Position numbers and translations under genes: made by a program
From: Allobosea sp.
Lineage (GTDB): Bacteria; Pseudomonadota; Alphaproteobacteria; Rhizobiales; Beijerinckiaceae
Direction: 5' to 3'
DNA length: 64,000 nt
Assembly (NCBI GenBank): GCA_024231975.1
Contig: JAAEQB010000108.1
Location: 62,001-126,000, forward strand
The notes under the pieces: model-generated
Told to the model about the DNA's origin: nothing
The model's database searches: none
Seen by the model: the letters and a program-made list of their open reading frames with translations, nothing else
Part shown: piece by piece, positions 37,643 to 45,296 of the stretch
Numbering within the stretch: the first letter of the stretch is position 1
Layout: the number at the start of each line of letters is the position of its first letter

Positions 37643-37799
37643 CGATTGCTGGAACAGATGAAGGTTCGGATGAGGTAGGCCGGCGCATGATGCAGCGCGA
37701 TAGAGCGCCCCCCGTATAGGCCTGCCGGCTAAGCCTCACAACCCGGGACCGGGTGAAGTAGCGGATTGCGCAGAAATCCTTGCCGGTCTGGTAACCAAT

Positions 37800-37828
37800 T
37801 TGCAAAGACCCTGCGCCATAGCTTTAAC
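37800..37828 (+). promoter_or_regulatory. Possible sigma-70-type promoter for uppP
   Basis: TTGCAA and TTTAAC are separated by 17 bases, matching the consensus at four of six positions each, 55 bases before the uppP ATG. It lies in the 240-base divergent spacer between the GST operon and uppP. Confidence 0.35.
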
Positions 37829-37882
37829 GCGTTCGGCGCAGCTTTGTTGCGTCGCACCAGCAAGGCTCGGAAGGACCCTCCC

Positions 37883-38680
37883 ATGCATGACCTTCTTGTC
37901 GCCGCCGTGCTCGGCGTGGTCGAGGGGCTGACCGAATTCCTGCCGGTGTCCTCAACCGGCCACCTGCTGCTGCTCGGGCATTTCCTCGGCTTCGAATCCA
38001 AGGGCAAGTCCTTCGAAATCCTGGTCCAGCTCGGAGCGATCCTGGCGATCCTGCTGGTTTATTTCCGCCGCCTGCTCGACATCGCCCTGCGCTTGCGCAC
38101 CGACCCGTCCGCGCGGCGCTTCGTCCTCGGCGTGCTCGTCGCCTTCCTGCCGGCGGCGGTGATCGGCGCGCTGGCGCACGGCTTCATCAAGGGCGTGCTG
38201 TTCAACCCCTTCCTGGTCTGCTGCACGCTGATCGCCGGCGGCCTCGTCCTGCTCGTGGTCGACGAGCTGGAGCTCGAGGTGAAGCATCACGACGCTACCA
38301 AGTTCCCGCTGCCGATGTATCTCAAGATCGGCTTCATCCAGTGCCTCGCCATGGTGCCCGGTGTCTCGCGCTCGGGTTCGACCATCGTCGGCGCCATGCT
38401 GCTCGGCGCCGATAAAAGGGCTGCGGCCGAGTTCTCCTTCTTCCTGGCGATGCCGACCATGGCCGGTGCCTTCGCCTATGACCTCCTGAAGAACTACAAG
38501 GAGCTGACGACCAACGATCTCACTTTGATCGGCATCGGCTTCGTCACCGCCTTTATCTCGGCGCTGATCGTCGTCCGCAGCTTCCTCGATTTCGTCTCGA
38601 AACGCGGCTTCACGCCCTTCGCCTGGTGGCGGATCATCGTCGGTTCGGCCGGCCTCGCCGGGCTCTGGGTCTTCGGCTGA
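37883..38680 (+). CDS. uppP: Undecaprenyl-diphosphatase UppP (BacA)
   Basis: A 265-residue membrane enzyme that recycles undecaprenyl pyrophosphate to the monophosphate carrier for cell wall synthesis, and gives bacitracin resistance when abundant. Motif 1 is GVVEGLTEFLPVSSTGHL with the catalytic Glu and His. Motif 2 is PGVSRSGSTI with the catalytic Arg. Around eight hydrophobic segments are seen. ATG 37883 is the correct start since MHDLLVAAVLG begins the first helix; an upstream in-frame ATG at 37766 adds a polar tail absent from the family. Confidence 0.95.
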   Translation: MHDLLVAAVLGVVEGLTEFLPVSSTGHLLLLGHFLGFESKGKSFEILVQLGAILAILLVYFRRLLDIALRLRTDPSARRFVLGVLVAFLPAAVIGALAHGFIKGVLFNPFLVCCTLIAGGLVLLVVDELELEVKHHDATKFPLPMYLKIGFIQCLAMVPGVSRSGSTIVGAMLLGADKRAAAEFSFFLAMPTMAGAFAYDLLKNYKELTTNDLTLIGIGFVTAFISALIVVRSFLDFVSKRGFTPFAWWRIIVGSAGLAGLWVFG

Positions 38681-38682
38681 CC

Positions 38683-39597
38683 TCAGCCCGGAGCGGGCAG
38701 GGGCCCGCGCCAGGTTCCGAGCAGCATCTCCAGGAAGCGCTCCGCCGCCGGCGCCAGCTTGACGCCGCGGCGCCTGACCACGCCGATCGTGCGCGAGACC
38801 TCCGGATCGCGGATCGGCCGTGTCACGATGATCGGGTGGTTCTCGCCCGGCGTCGCCAGCTTCGGCAGCACGGATATGCCGAGGCCGGCCTCGACCAGGC
38901 CGAGCGAGGTCGAAAGGTGCGTTACCTCGAATGACCAGTCGAGCCTGACCCCGATCTTGACCAGCGCCGCATCGAGGATGGCGCGGTTGCCGCTGCTGCG
39001 GCTGACGGTGACCAGCGGATGGCCTTCGAGGTCGGCCCAGCCGAGTGATGATTTCCGTGCCAGCGCATGGTCGTGCCGGCAGGCTAGCACGAAGGGATCG
39101 TCGATCAACGGCTCGAAGGTCAGTTCGCCGTCGGAGCCGCCGATCAGGTTGATGCCGAACTCGACCTCGCCGCGCGCCACCGCCTCCAGCCCGTCATTGG
39201 CCGAGAGGTCGAGGATGCGGAAGCGGATGTTCGGATACTGCGCCTGGAAGCGCGCGATCACCGAAGGCAGGAAGTAGAAGGCGGCCGTGGGCACACAGGC
39301 GAGCGCGATCAACCCGGCGCGGCGACTGCCGAGATCACGCATCGCGAAGATCGAGGTATCGAACTCGTCGAGCATGCGCCGGACCAGCGGCAGCATTTCG
39401 CGCCCGACCATGGTGAGCGCGACCCGGCGCGTCGTCCGCTCCAGCAGCGCCGCGCCGACCGCGCTCTCCAGCCGCTGGATGCGCCGGCTCAGCGCAGGCT
39501 GAGACATGTTGAGTGCCTCGGCTGCACGATGGAAGCCGCCGAGCTCAACGACCGAGATGAAGGCGCGCAGGTCGAGGGCTTCAAAATTGATGCTCAT
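38683..39597 (-). CDS. LysR-family transcriptional regulator
   Basis: A 304-residue regulator with the HTH segment GGFHRAAEALNMSQPALSRR near residues 20-39 and an effector-binding domain (IALACVPTAAFYFLPSVI). It is divergent from prpF and the Bug receptor across 77 bases and probably controls them through the inverted repeat at 39616-39636. It is convergent with uppP with a 2-base gap. The inducer is likely a di- or tricarboxylate, by analogy with other PrpF/Bug loci. Confidence 0.9.
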   Translation of the reverse strand: MSINFEALDLRAFISVVELGGFHRAAEALNMSQPALSRRIQRLESAVGAALLERTTRRVALTMVGREMLPLVRRMLDEFDTSIFAMRDLGSRRAGLIALACVPTAAFYFLPSVIARFQAQYPNIRFRILDLSANDGLEAVARGEVEFGINLIGGSDGELTFEPLIDDPFVLACRHDHALARKSSLGWADLEGHPLVTVSRSSGNRAILDAALVKIGVRLDWSFEVTHLSTSLGLVEAGLGISVLPKLATPGENHPIIVTRPIRDPEVSRTIGVVRRRGVKLAPAAERFLEMLLGTWRGPLPAPG

Positions 39598-39615
39598 GAC
39601 GTATCAATAACGCCG

Positions 39616-39636
39616 ATCTCTGCATTTCACAGCGAT
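39616..39636. promoter_or_regulatory. Putative LysR operator, ATCTCTG-N7-CAGCGAT
   Basis: An inverted repeat with six of seven paired bases in the short spacer between divergent lysR (start 39597) and prpF (start 39675). A wider AATAACGC...GCGATTATT symmetry surrounds it. The location fits a LysR recognition site. Confidence 0.5.
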
Positions 39637-39674
39637 TATTCGATCTGGGAAGAGGGGGCATCGCCAATCGTCGG

Positions 39675-40886
39675 GTGACGCCCTTGTCCGCTCCCTTCCA
39701 GCTTCCGCACGCTCAGGCCCTGCGCATCCCCTGCGTGCTGATGCGCGGCGGCACCTCGCGTGGCCCGTTCTTTTTGGAGGCCGACCTGCCAAGCGATCCG
39801 GCGGCGCGCGATCGCGTCCTGCTCGCGGCGATGGGCTCGCCGCATATGCTGCAGCTTGATGGTCTCGGCGGCGGCAATTCGTTGACCAGCAAGGTCGCGA
39901 TCGTCAGCCGCTCCAGCCGGTCGGACGCTGATGTCGACTATCTCTTCGCCCAGGTCGCGGTCGAGCGCGCCCATGTCGACCTGAGCCCGAACTGCGGCAA
40001 CATGCTCTCCGCAGTCGGCCCCTTCGCGATCGAGGCCGGGCTGGTGCCGGCGCGCGATGGCGAGACCATCGTGCGCATCCACAACCGCAACACCGGCGCA
40101 CTGGTCGAGGCCGCCGTGCAGACCCCGGGCGGCGTCGTCGCCTATGATGGAGCGACCGCGATCGATGGCGTCGCCGGTACGGCTGCCCCGATCAAGCTCG
40201 GCTTTCTCGAAGCGGTCGGCTCGAAGACCGGAGCATTGCTGCCGACCGGCCTTGCCCGCGAGGAGATCGACGGTGTCCCGGTGACGCTGGTCGACTACGC
40301 CACGCCAATGCTGCTGCTGCGGGCTGCCGATCTCGGCCTCGCCGGCGACGAGACGCCGGCCGAACTCGACGCCAATGCTGCGCTGCTGGCGCGGCTGGAG
40401 ACGTTGCGCCGCGAGGCCGGCCTCCGCATGGGCCTCGGCGATGTCACCGGGCGCGTCATCCCCAAGGTCGGCCTGCTCTCGCCGGCGCGCCGCGGCGGCA
40501 GCCTGACCTCGCGCTATTTCACGCCGGATCGCTGCCATCGCAGCCATGCCGTCACCGGTGCGCTCTGCGTCGCCGCGGCGAGCCGGCTCACGGGGAGCGT
40601 TGCCGCCGAAATACTCAGCGCCGAGACCGGCTCACTGGTCACGGTCGAGCATCCGAGCGGTGCGATCCAGGTCGACCTTGCGCTCGACGCCGCCGGCCAG
40701 GTCGCACGTGCCAGCCTGGTGCGCACCGCGCGCCGCATCTTCGAAGGAAACGTCATCGTCCCCGCCAGCGTGATCCTCGCGCTTGCAGAGAGGGCGGAAA
40801 CGGGAGGAGAACTGACCCATGACGATCACGCGCCGCCATCTCTGCAGCCTGATCACGGCCGCCGCGGCCAGCACGTGCCTGCCTGA
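39675..40886 (+). CDS. PrpF-family isomerase, 4-oxalomesaconate tautomerase-like
   Basis: A 403-residue protein of the PrpF/DUF453 family, which shares the diaminopimelate epimerase fold. Family hallmarks are IPCVLMRGGTSRGPFF at the start, QLDGLGGGNSLTSKVAI, and VDLSPNCGNMLSAVGPFAI with the active Cys. Members isomerise 2-methylaconitate (PrpF) or 4-oxalomesaconate (GalD). The conserved part ends near RRIFEGNVIVPASV. The final about 40 residues run on into the start of the next gene and look non-conserved. The start is GTG 39675. It is next to a LysR gene and a Bug receptor, suggesting use of an imported aromatic- or tricarboxylate-derived acid. Confidence 0.85.
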   Translation: MTPLSAPFQLPHAQALRIPCVLMRGGTSRGPFFLEADLPSDPAARDRVLLAAMGSPHMLQLDGLGGGNSLTSKVAIVSRSSRSDADVDYLFAQVAVERAHVDLSPNCGNMLSAVGPFAIEAGLVPARDGETIVRIHNRNTGALVEAAVQTPGGVVAYDGATAIDGVAGTAAPIKLGFLEAVGSKTGALLPTGLAREEIDGVPVTLVDYATPMLLLRAADLGLAGDETPAELDANAALLARLETLRREAGLRMGLGDVTGRVIPKVGLLSPARRGGSLTSRYFTPDRCHRSHAVTGALCVAAASRLTGSVAAEILSAETGSLVTVEHPSGAIQVDLALDAAGQVARASLVRTARRIFEGNVIVPASVILALAERAETGGELTHDDHAPPSLQPDHGRRGQHVPA

Positions 40887-41805
40887 GTTCGCCCGCGCCC
40901 AGGCCGCCTTCCCGGACAAGCCGATGAAGCTGCTGGTGCCGTACGCCGCCGGCGGCGGCACGGATGCAATTGCGCGCCTTGTCGCGCAGGGCGTCGGCGA
41001 GCGGCTCGGCCAGTCGCTGGTGGTCGAGAACAACGGCTCCGCCGGCGGTAACCTCGCTACCGCCCAGGCGGCGTCGGCAGCGCCCGATGGCTACACCGTG
41101 CTGATGGCCAATCAGGGCCCGATGGTCGTTAACCCGCATCTGTTCAAGAACGTCAAGGTCGACCCGCTGACCGCCTTCGACCCGCTGACGCTGATCTCGG
41201 CGGCGCCGCTCGTCGTGGTCGTCGCGCCGAATTCGCCGCACAAGACGCTGGCCGAACTCGTCGGGCAGGCCCAGAAGAATCCGGGCAAGCTGACCTATGG
41301 CTCGGCCGGCAACGGCTCGGCCAGCCATCTGGCGACGATCCTGCTGGCGCAGACCGCGCAGTTCGAGGCCGTGCACGTGCCCTATCGCGGCGCCGGACCG
41401 GCGCTGACCGACCTGCTCGCCGGCAACAGCGACTTCATGGTCACCACCGTGCCCTCCGTGCTCGGCCTGATCGAGGGCGGCAAGGTCAAGGCGCTGGCCG
41501 TGACCGGCAAGGGGCGGGCCAAGCTCTTCCCCGACGTCCCCTCGGTCGCCGAGAGCGGTTGGGCGGATTACGAGGCGACGGCCTGGTACGGCTTCGTCGT
41601 GCCCAAGGGCACGCCCAAGGACGTCGCGGCGAAGCTGCGTCAGGCGACGGTCGAAACGATCAACAGCCCGATCATCCGCGAGCGCCTGCAGAACGAGGGC
41701 GCCGAGCCGATCGGCAACAAGCCCGAGGAGTTCGCTGCGATGATGGAGACGGAGTCGCGCCGCTGGGCCGGGATCATCAAGCAGGCCCGGCTCGCCATTA
41801 ACTGA
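40819..41805 (+). CDS. Bug-family (TctC-type) extracytoplasmic tripartite tricarboxylate receptor
   Basis: A 328-residue exported receptor. The N-terminus MTITRRHLCSLITAAAA with a cleavage site near ARAQ is twin-arginine-like. The Bug signature follows: FPDKPMKLLVPYAAGGGTDAIAR, then GSAGNGSASHL and VPYRGAGPALTDLLAG. ATG 40819 has GGAGGA upstream and overlaps the last 68 bases of prpF. No TctA/TctB membrane genes are in the window, so it is an orphan receptor, as is common. It likely binds a carboxylate related to the PrpF substrate. Confidence 0.9.
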   Translation: MTITRRHLCSLITAAAASTCLPEFARAQAAFPDKPMKLLVPYAAGGGTDAIARLVAQGVGERLGQSLVVENNGSAGGNLATAQAASAAPDGYTVLMANQGPMVVNPHLFKNVKVDPLTAFDPLTLISAAPLVVVVAPNSPHKTLAELVGQAQKNPGKLTYGSAGNGSASHLATILLAQTAQFEAVHVPYRGAGPALTDLLAGNSDFMVTTVPSVLGLIEGGKVKALAVTGKGRAKLFPDVPSVAESGWADYEATAWYGFVVPKGTPKDVAAKLRQATVETINSPIIRERLQNEGAEPIGNKPEEFAAMMETESRRWAGIIKQARLAIN

Positions 41806-41810
41806 CGAGC

Positions 41811-42512
41811 CTAGGCGATCCGCTTGTCCACGGAATCGCAGAGATCGACGACGACGCAGGTCTCGCAGGCCGGACGCAGCGCCTTGCAGGTGTAGCGTCC
41901 GTGCAGGATCAGCCAGTGATGCGCGTGCCGGCCGAACTCGGCCGGCACTGCCTTTTCCAGACCCAGCTCGACCTGCAGCACATTCTTGCCGGGGGCGATG
42001 CGCAGGCGGTTGGCGACGCGGAAGACATGGGTGTCGACCGCGTGGGTGATCTCGCCGAAGGCGATGTTGAGCACGACGTTCGCGGTCTTGCGGCCGACGC
42101 CGGGCAGGCTCTCCAGCGCCTCGCGCGCGGTCGGGACCTCGCTGCCGAACTCGGCGATCAGCTTCTCGCTGAGCGCGATGACGTTCTTGGCCTTGTTGCG
42201 ATAGAGCCCGATCGTCTTGATCAGCTCGCGCACCTGATCCTCGCCGAGGGCGAGCATCTTCTCCGGCGTATCGGCGAGCTCGAACAGCTTCTTCGTCGCC
42301 TTGTTGACGCCGGCGTCGGTCGCCTGCGCCGAGAGCACGACGGCGACCAGCAGCGTGAAGGCGTTGACATAGTCGAGCTCGCCCTTCGGCTCGGGTCTTT
42401 GCTGCCGGAACCGGCTGAAGATCTCGTAGATCTCGGCCGTGCTGCGCTGCTTCGGATTCGTGATCCGTCTGGGCGGCGGGCCGCGGCGTTTGGGACTGTT
42501 CGGCACAGGCAT
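41811..42512 (-). CDS. nth: Endonuclease III
   Basis: A 233-residue base excision repair glycosylase/AP lyase for oxidised pyrimidines. The helix-hairpin-helix is LPGVGRKTANVVL with the catalytic Lys. The catalytic Asp is in VDTHVFRVANRL. The [4Fe-4S] cluster cysteines are spaced C-x6-C-x2-C-x5-C in the C-terminal CKALRPACETCVVVDLC segment. The N-terminal about 25 residues (KRRGPPPRR) are basic and extra compared with the E. coli enzyme. It is divergent from the DUF2244 gene with only 20 bases between starts. Confidence 0.95.
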   Translation of the reverse strand: MPVPNSPKRRGPPPRRITNPKQRSTAEIYEIFSRFRQQRPEPKGELDYVNAFTLLVAVVLSAQATDAGVNKATKKLFELADTPEKMLALGEDQVRELIKTIGLYRNKAKNVIALSEKLIAEFGSEVPTAREALESLPGVGRKTANVVLNIAFGEITHAVDTHVFRVANRLRIAPGKNVLQVELGLEKAVPAEFGRHAHHWLILHGRYTCKALRPACETCVVVDLCDSVDKRIA

Positions 42513-42520
42513 CGCGGCGT

Positions 42521-42526
42521 TATAGT
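42521..42526 (+). promoter_or_regulatory. Possible -10 element TATAGT giving a leaderless DUF2244 mRNA
   Basis: TATAGT ends seven bases before ATG 42533 and there is no Shine-Dalgarno sequence. Transcription would start at or next to the A of the ATG. The -35 region is poor, so this is tentative. Confidence 0.35.
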
Positions 42527-42532
42527 TCGCGG

Positions 42533-43060
42533 ATGACCTTGGGCAAGCCCAATTCAGACGCTAACAGCGAAGCGGCCGAGAAGCCGGTCTTCGACGCGAC
42601 GATCACGCCGCATCGCTCGCTCGGCCAGGACGGCTTCCGGATCGTGATGACCCTGGTCTGCCTGACCAGCATCGCGGCATCGATTCCTTTCATGGTGCTC
42701 GGCGCCTGGCCTGTCGCCGGCTTCTTCGGCCTCGACATCCTCGCGCTCTTCATCGCCTTCAAGGTCAATTTCAATGCGGCGCGCGCCTTCGAGCGCATCG
42801 TCGTCACGCCGCTCGAAGTCTTGCTGCGCAAGGTCTCGCATCACGGCCGCGAGAAGGTCTGGCGCTCGAACCCCGCCTGGACCAAGCTCGAGCGCGCGGA
42901 CGACGAGGATTACGGCCTGCTCGAGCTTTCCCTGGTCTCGCGCGGCCAACGCACCGTGGTCGCCTCGGCGCTGTCGCCGGAGGAGCGCGAGGGTTTTGCC
43001 GAGGCGCTCGGTACTGCGCTCGCCAAGGCCAAGCGCGGCCCGGATTTCGAACCCGCCTGA
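42533..43060 (+). CDS. DUF2244 domain membrane protein
   Basis: A 175-residue inner-membrane protein of the DUF2244 family. The TITPHRSLGQDGF segment is followed by two closely spaced helices (residues about 35-80), then a cytoplasmic part with FERIVVTPLEVLLRKVSHHGREKVW and a C-terminal SRGQRTVVASALSPEERE. The function is unknown. It is followed after 2 bases by another small membrane-anchored protein, so they are co-transcribed. Confidence 0.85.
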   Translation: MTLGKPNSDANSEAAEKPVFDATITPHRSLGQDGFRIVMTLVCLTSIAASIPFMVLGAWPVAGFFGLDILALFIAFKVNFNAARAFERIVVTPLEVLLRKVSHHGREKVWRSNPAWTKLERADDEDYGLLELSLVSRGQRTVVASALSPEEREGFAEALGTALAKAKRGPDFEPA

Positions 43061-43062
43061 GC

Positions 43063-43566
43063 ATGGCCGCGACGGTCATCCCGCTGATCGCGCTCGCGGT
43101 GATCGCCCTCTTGATCGTCGCGGCGGTGCGGGCCAATCGCGGCCCGCGCAGTCCGCTGCCCGCTCAGAACGGCGGCGAGGAAGCGGTTAGAGCCTACGGG
43201 CTTGTGTTGCGCGATAGGCTGGATCGCTCTCTGTTCGGCCCGGTGCTGGCGGGGCAGGTCTGGGACCGCGTGATGACCCGCCCGGTCGGCGAGGGGCTGA
43301 TCCATGAATTTCACCGCGATTACTGCGGCCATGGGCTGATCCGCACGGAAGCGGGCGTCAAGCTCTGCGACATCCTCGATGGCCACTATCCCGGCGAGGC
43401 CATCGCCGAGTGGCGTTCGCGCGAGGAGTTCGTCGCCTTCTTCGCCGAGCAGTCTGATTACAGCTGCAGCGGCTGGGAACAGAGCTCGCCGGTCTTCGCC
43501 ACAAGTGACGAGTGGCACCGCAACAACCAGCGCCTCACGCGGGAGAAGCTGAGGCGGTTCGTTTGA
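43063..43566 (+). CDS. Membrane-anchored hypothetical protein
   Basis: A 167-residue protein with one N-terminal helix (residues about 4-23: VIPLIALAVIALLIVAAV) and a soluble domain rich in charged and aromatic residues, including three cysteines (YCGHGL, VKLCDIL, YSCSGW). I do not recognise the family. It is tightly linked to the DUF2244 gene upstream (2-base gap) and convergent with a methyltransferase gene. Confidence 0.7.
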   Translation: MAATVIPLIALAVIALLIVAAVRANRGPRSPLPAQNGGEEAVRAYGLVLRDRLDRSLFGPVLAGQVWDRVMTRPVGEGLIHEFHRDYCGHGLIRTEAGVKLCDILDGHYPGEAIAEWRSREEFVAFFAEQSDYSCSGWEQSSPVFATSDEWHRNNQRLTREKLRRFV

Positions 43567-43576
43567 AGGGGGCGCG

Positions 43577-44182
43577 TCATCGCCGGCGTTGCGCCAGCCA
43601 GATCGTATGGCCGCCGCAGTTCTGATCCTCGACGACATGCTGGACGACGGCAAAGCCGTTTTCGTCCAATAGGGCGCGATAGTCTGTCGGATCGAGACTG
43701 CCGTGATAGAGCGGTTCGCCCTCGAAGCTGCCGATCGCCTCGCCCTGGCCGGGCCCGCTGGTGAAGAGCAGCGCGGCGCCATCGGCCGCATGCGCGCGAA
43801 AGCGCGGGAACATCCGCCGCTGGTCGTCTGGCGTCAGGTGGAAGAAACTGTCCCAGGCGATCAGCCCGTCGAAGCGCTGGCCGAGCGCGAGTTCGCGCAT
43901 GTCGCCGACGTGCCAGTCATGCTGCGGGAAGCGCTCGCGACAGAGCGCGATGAGCGGTTCCGACGAATCGATGCCGGTCACCACGCAGCCGCGCTCGATC
44001 AGATGCCTTGCGATCGGCTCGCCCATGCCGCAGCCGATATCGAGGACAGAAGGCGTCGACGGCAGCAGCGACAGGAAACGATTGAGCCACTGTGCTTCCA
44101 TCAGCTTCCGGCCGCGCTGGCGGTCATAGGCGGCGGCATGGCGGGTGTAGAGCGAGACGATCGCGTCGGCAGAGTCAGTCAT
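43577..44182 (-). CDS. Class I SAM-dependent methyltransferase
   Basis: A 201-residue Rossmann-fold methyltransferase with motif I VLDIGCGMGEPIARHL near residues 41-56, the acidic post-I VTGIDSS, and GLIAWDSFFHL at motif IV. The family is broad (small molecules such as quinones, or thiols) and the substrate cannot be assigned. It is divergent from the ada-like gene at 44301 and convergent with the hypothetical at 43063. Confidence 0.85.
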   Translation of the reverse strand: MTDSADAIVSLYTRHAAAYDRQRGRKLMEAQWLNRFLSLLPSTPSVLDIGCGMGEPIARHLIERGCVVTGIDSSEPLIALCRERFPQHDWHVGDMRELALGQRFDGLIAWDSFFHLTPDDQRRMFPRFRAHAADGAALLFTSGPGQGEAIGSFEGEPLYHGSLDPTDYRALLDENGFAVVQHVVEDQNCGGHTIWLAQRRR

Positions 44183-44221
44183 CTGTGGATGTCTACGCGC
44201 GCTCGGGGGCGATGGCGACCT

Positions 44222-44254
44222 TGTCAGCTTTCGGGTGGGATAGGCATGCTGACA
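44222..44254. promoter_or_regulatory. Inverted repeat TGTCAGC-N19-GCTGACA before the ada-like gene
   Basis: Perfect 7-base arms in the 118-base divergent spacer, overlapping a possible -35 (TTGTCA at 44221). This is a candidate operator for the AraC-type domain of the downstream protein or for another regulator. No Ada box of the E. coli type is seen. Confidence 0.4.
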
Positions 44255-44300
44255 TGACTAGCTTCGTGAGCATGAGATTTGAGATCGCGAGGATAGACCG

Positions 44301-45287
44301 ATGAACGCCCCTTCCAGTCTTAGGACGGCGATGAAACCGATAGTCGTCTCCAATGCCGTGCTCGCCCGCGCTTCCGAGGCCATCCCCTCGGAAGCGGATT
44401 TTCCGGCGGCCGCGCCCGGCTCCGACTATGACACGGTCCGCCGCATCCTGGCCTACATCACCAACAACTGGCGCCAGCAGCCGACGATCGAGGCGATCGC
44501 CGCCGCGGCGGGGGCGACGCCGACCGACGTGCACCATCTGTTCCGGCGCTGGTGCGGACTGACGCCGAAAGCCTTCCTGCAGGCGATCACGCTCGACAAC
44601 GCCAAGGGCCTGCTGGCGTCCTCCGCCAGCATCCTCGACACCTCCTTCGAGGTCGGGCTGTCCGGGCCGGGCCGCCTGCATGACCTCTTCGTCACCCATG
44701 AGGCGATGTCGCCGGGCGAATGGAAGACCGGCGGCGAAGGCCTGCGCATGGCCTATGGCTTCCATCAGTCGCCTTTCGGCGAGGCGCTGGTCGTGGTGAC
44801 CGAGCGCGGCCTCGCCGGACTTGGCTGGGTCTCGAACAACCTCGACGGCGGCAAGGTCGTCGGCGGCCGGGCCGAGGCGCTGGCCGACATGATGCGGCGC
44901 TGGCCGCATGCGGATTACCGCTTCGACCCGCAGGCGACGGCGCCCTATGCGACGCGCATCTTCGAGCCGGGTAGCTGGTCGCCGCAGACGCCGCTGCGCG
45001 TCGTGCTGATCGGCACCGATTTCGAGGTCCGTGTCTGGGAGACGTTGCTGCGCATCCCGGTCGGCTGCGCCACCACCTATGGCGATGTCGCCGACCATAT
45101 CGGCAAACCCTCGGCGGCCCGTGCGGTCGGTGCGGCGGTCGGCAAGAACCCGATCTCCTTCGTCGTCCCTTGCCATCGCGTCATCGGCAAGTCCGGCGCG
45201 CTCACCGGCTATCATTGGGGGCTGACGCGCAAGCGCGCCATCCTTGGCTGGGAGGCCGGGCAGGTCGCAGGTGGCGAAGCCGCCTGA
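44301..45287 (+). CDS. AraC-type HTH fused to O6-methylguanine-DNA methyltransferase (Ada-like)
   Basis: A 328-residue fusion. Residues about 45-140 contain the AraC-type HTH (QPTIEAIAAAAGATPTDVHH then the second helix pair). Residues about 160-240 form the ribonuclease-like domain. The C-terminal alkyltransferase has VVPCHRVIGKSG with acceptor Cys291. It lacks the N-terminal zinc/Cys phosphotriester domain of E. coli Ada, so it should repair O6-alkylguanine directly but must sense damage differently. It is divergent from a methyltransferase gene. GCGAGG precedes the ATG. Confidence 0.9.
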   Translation: MNAPSSLRTAMKPIVVSNAVLARASEAIPSEADFPAAAPGSDYDTVRRILAYITNNWRQQPTIEAIAAAAGATPTDVHHLFRRWCGLTPKAFLQAITLDNAKGLLASSASILDTSFEVGLSGPGRLHDLFVTHEAMSPGEWKTGGEGLRMAYGFHQSPFGEALVVVTERGLAGLGWVSNNLDGGKVVGGRAEALADMMRRWPHADYRFDPQATAPYATRIFEPGSWSPQTPLRVVLIGTDFEVRVWETLLRIPVGCATTYGDVADHIGKPSAARAVGAAVGKNPISFVVPCHRVIGKSGALTGYHWGLTRKRAILGWEAGQVAGGEAA

Positions 45288-45296
45288 GCCGAAAGC

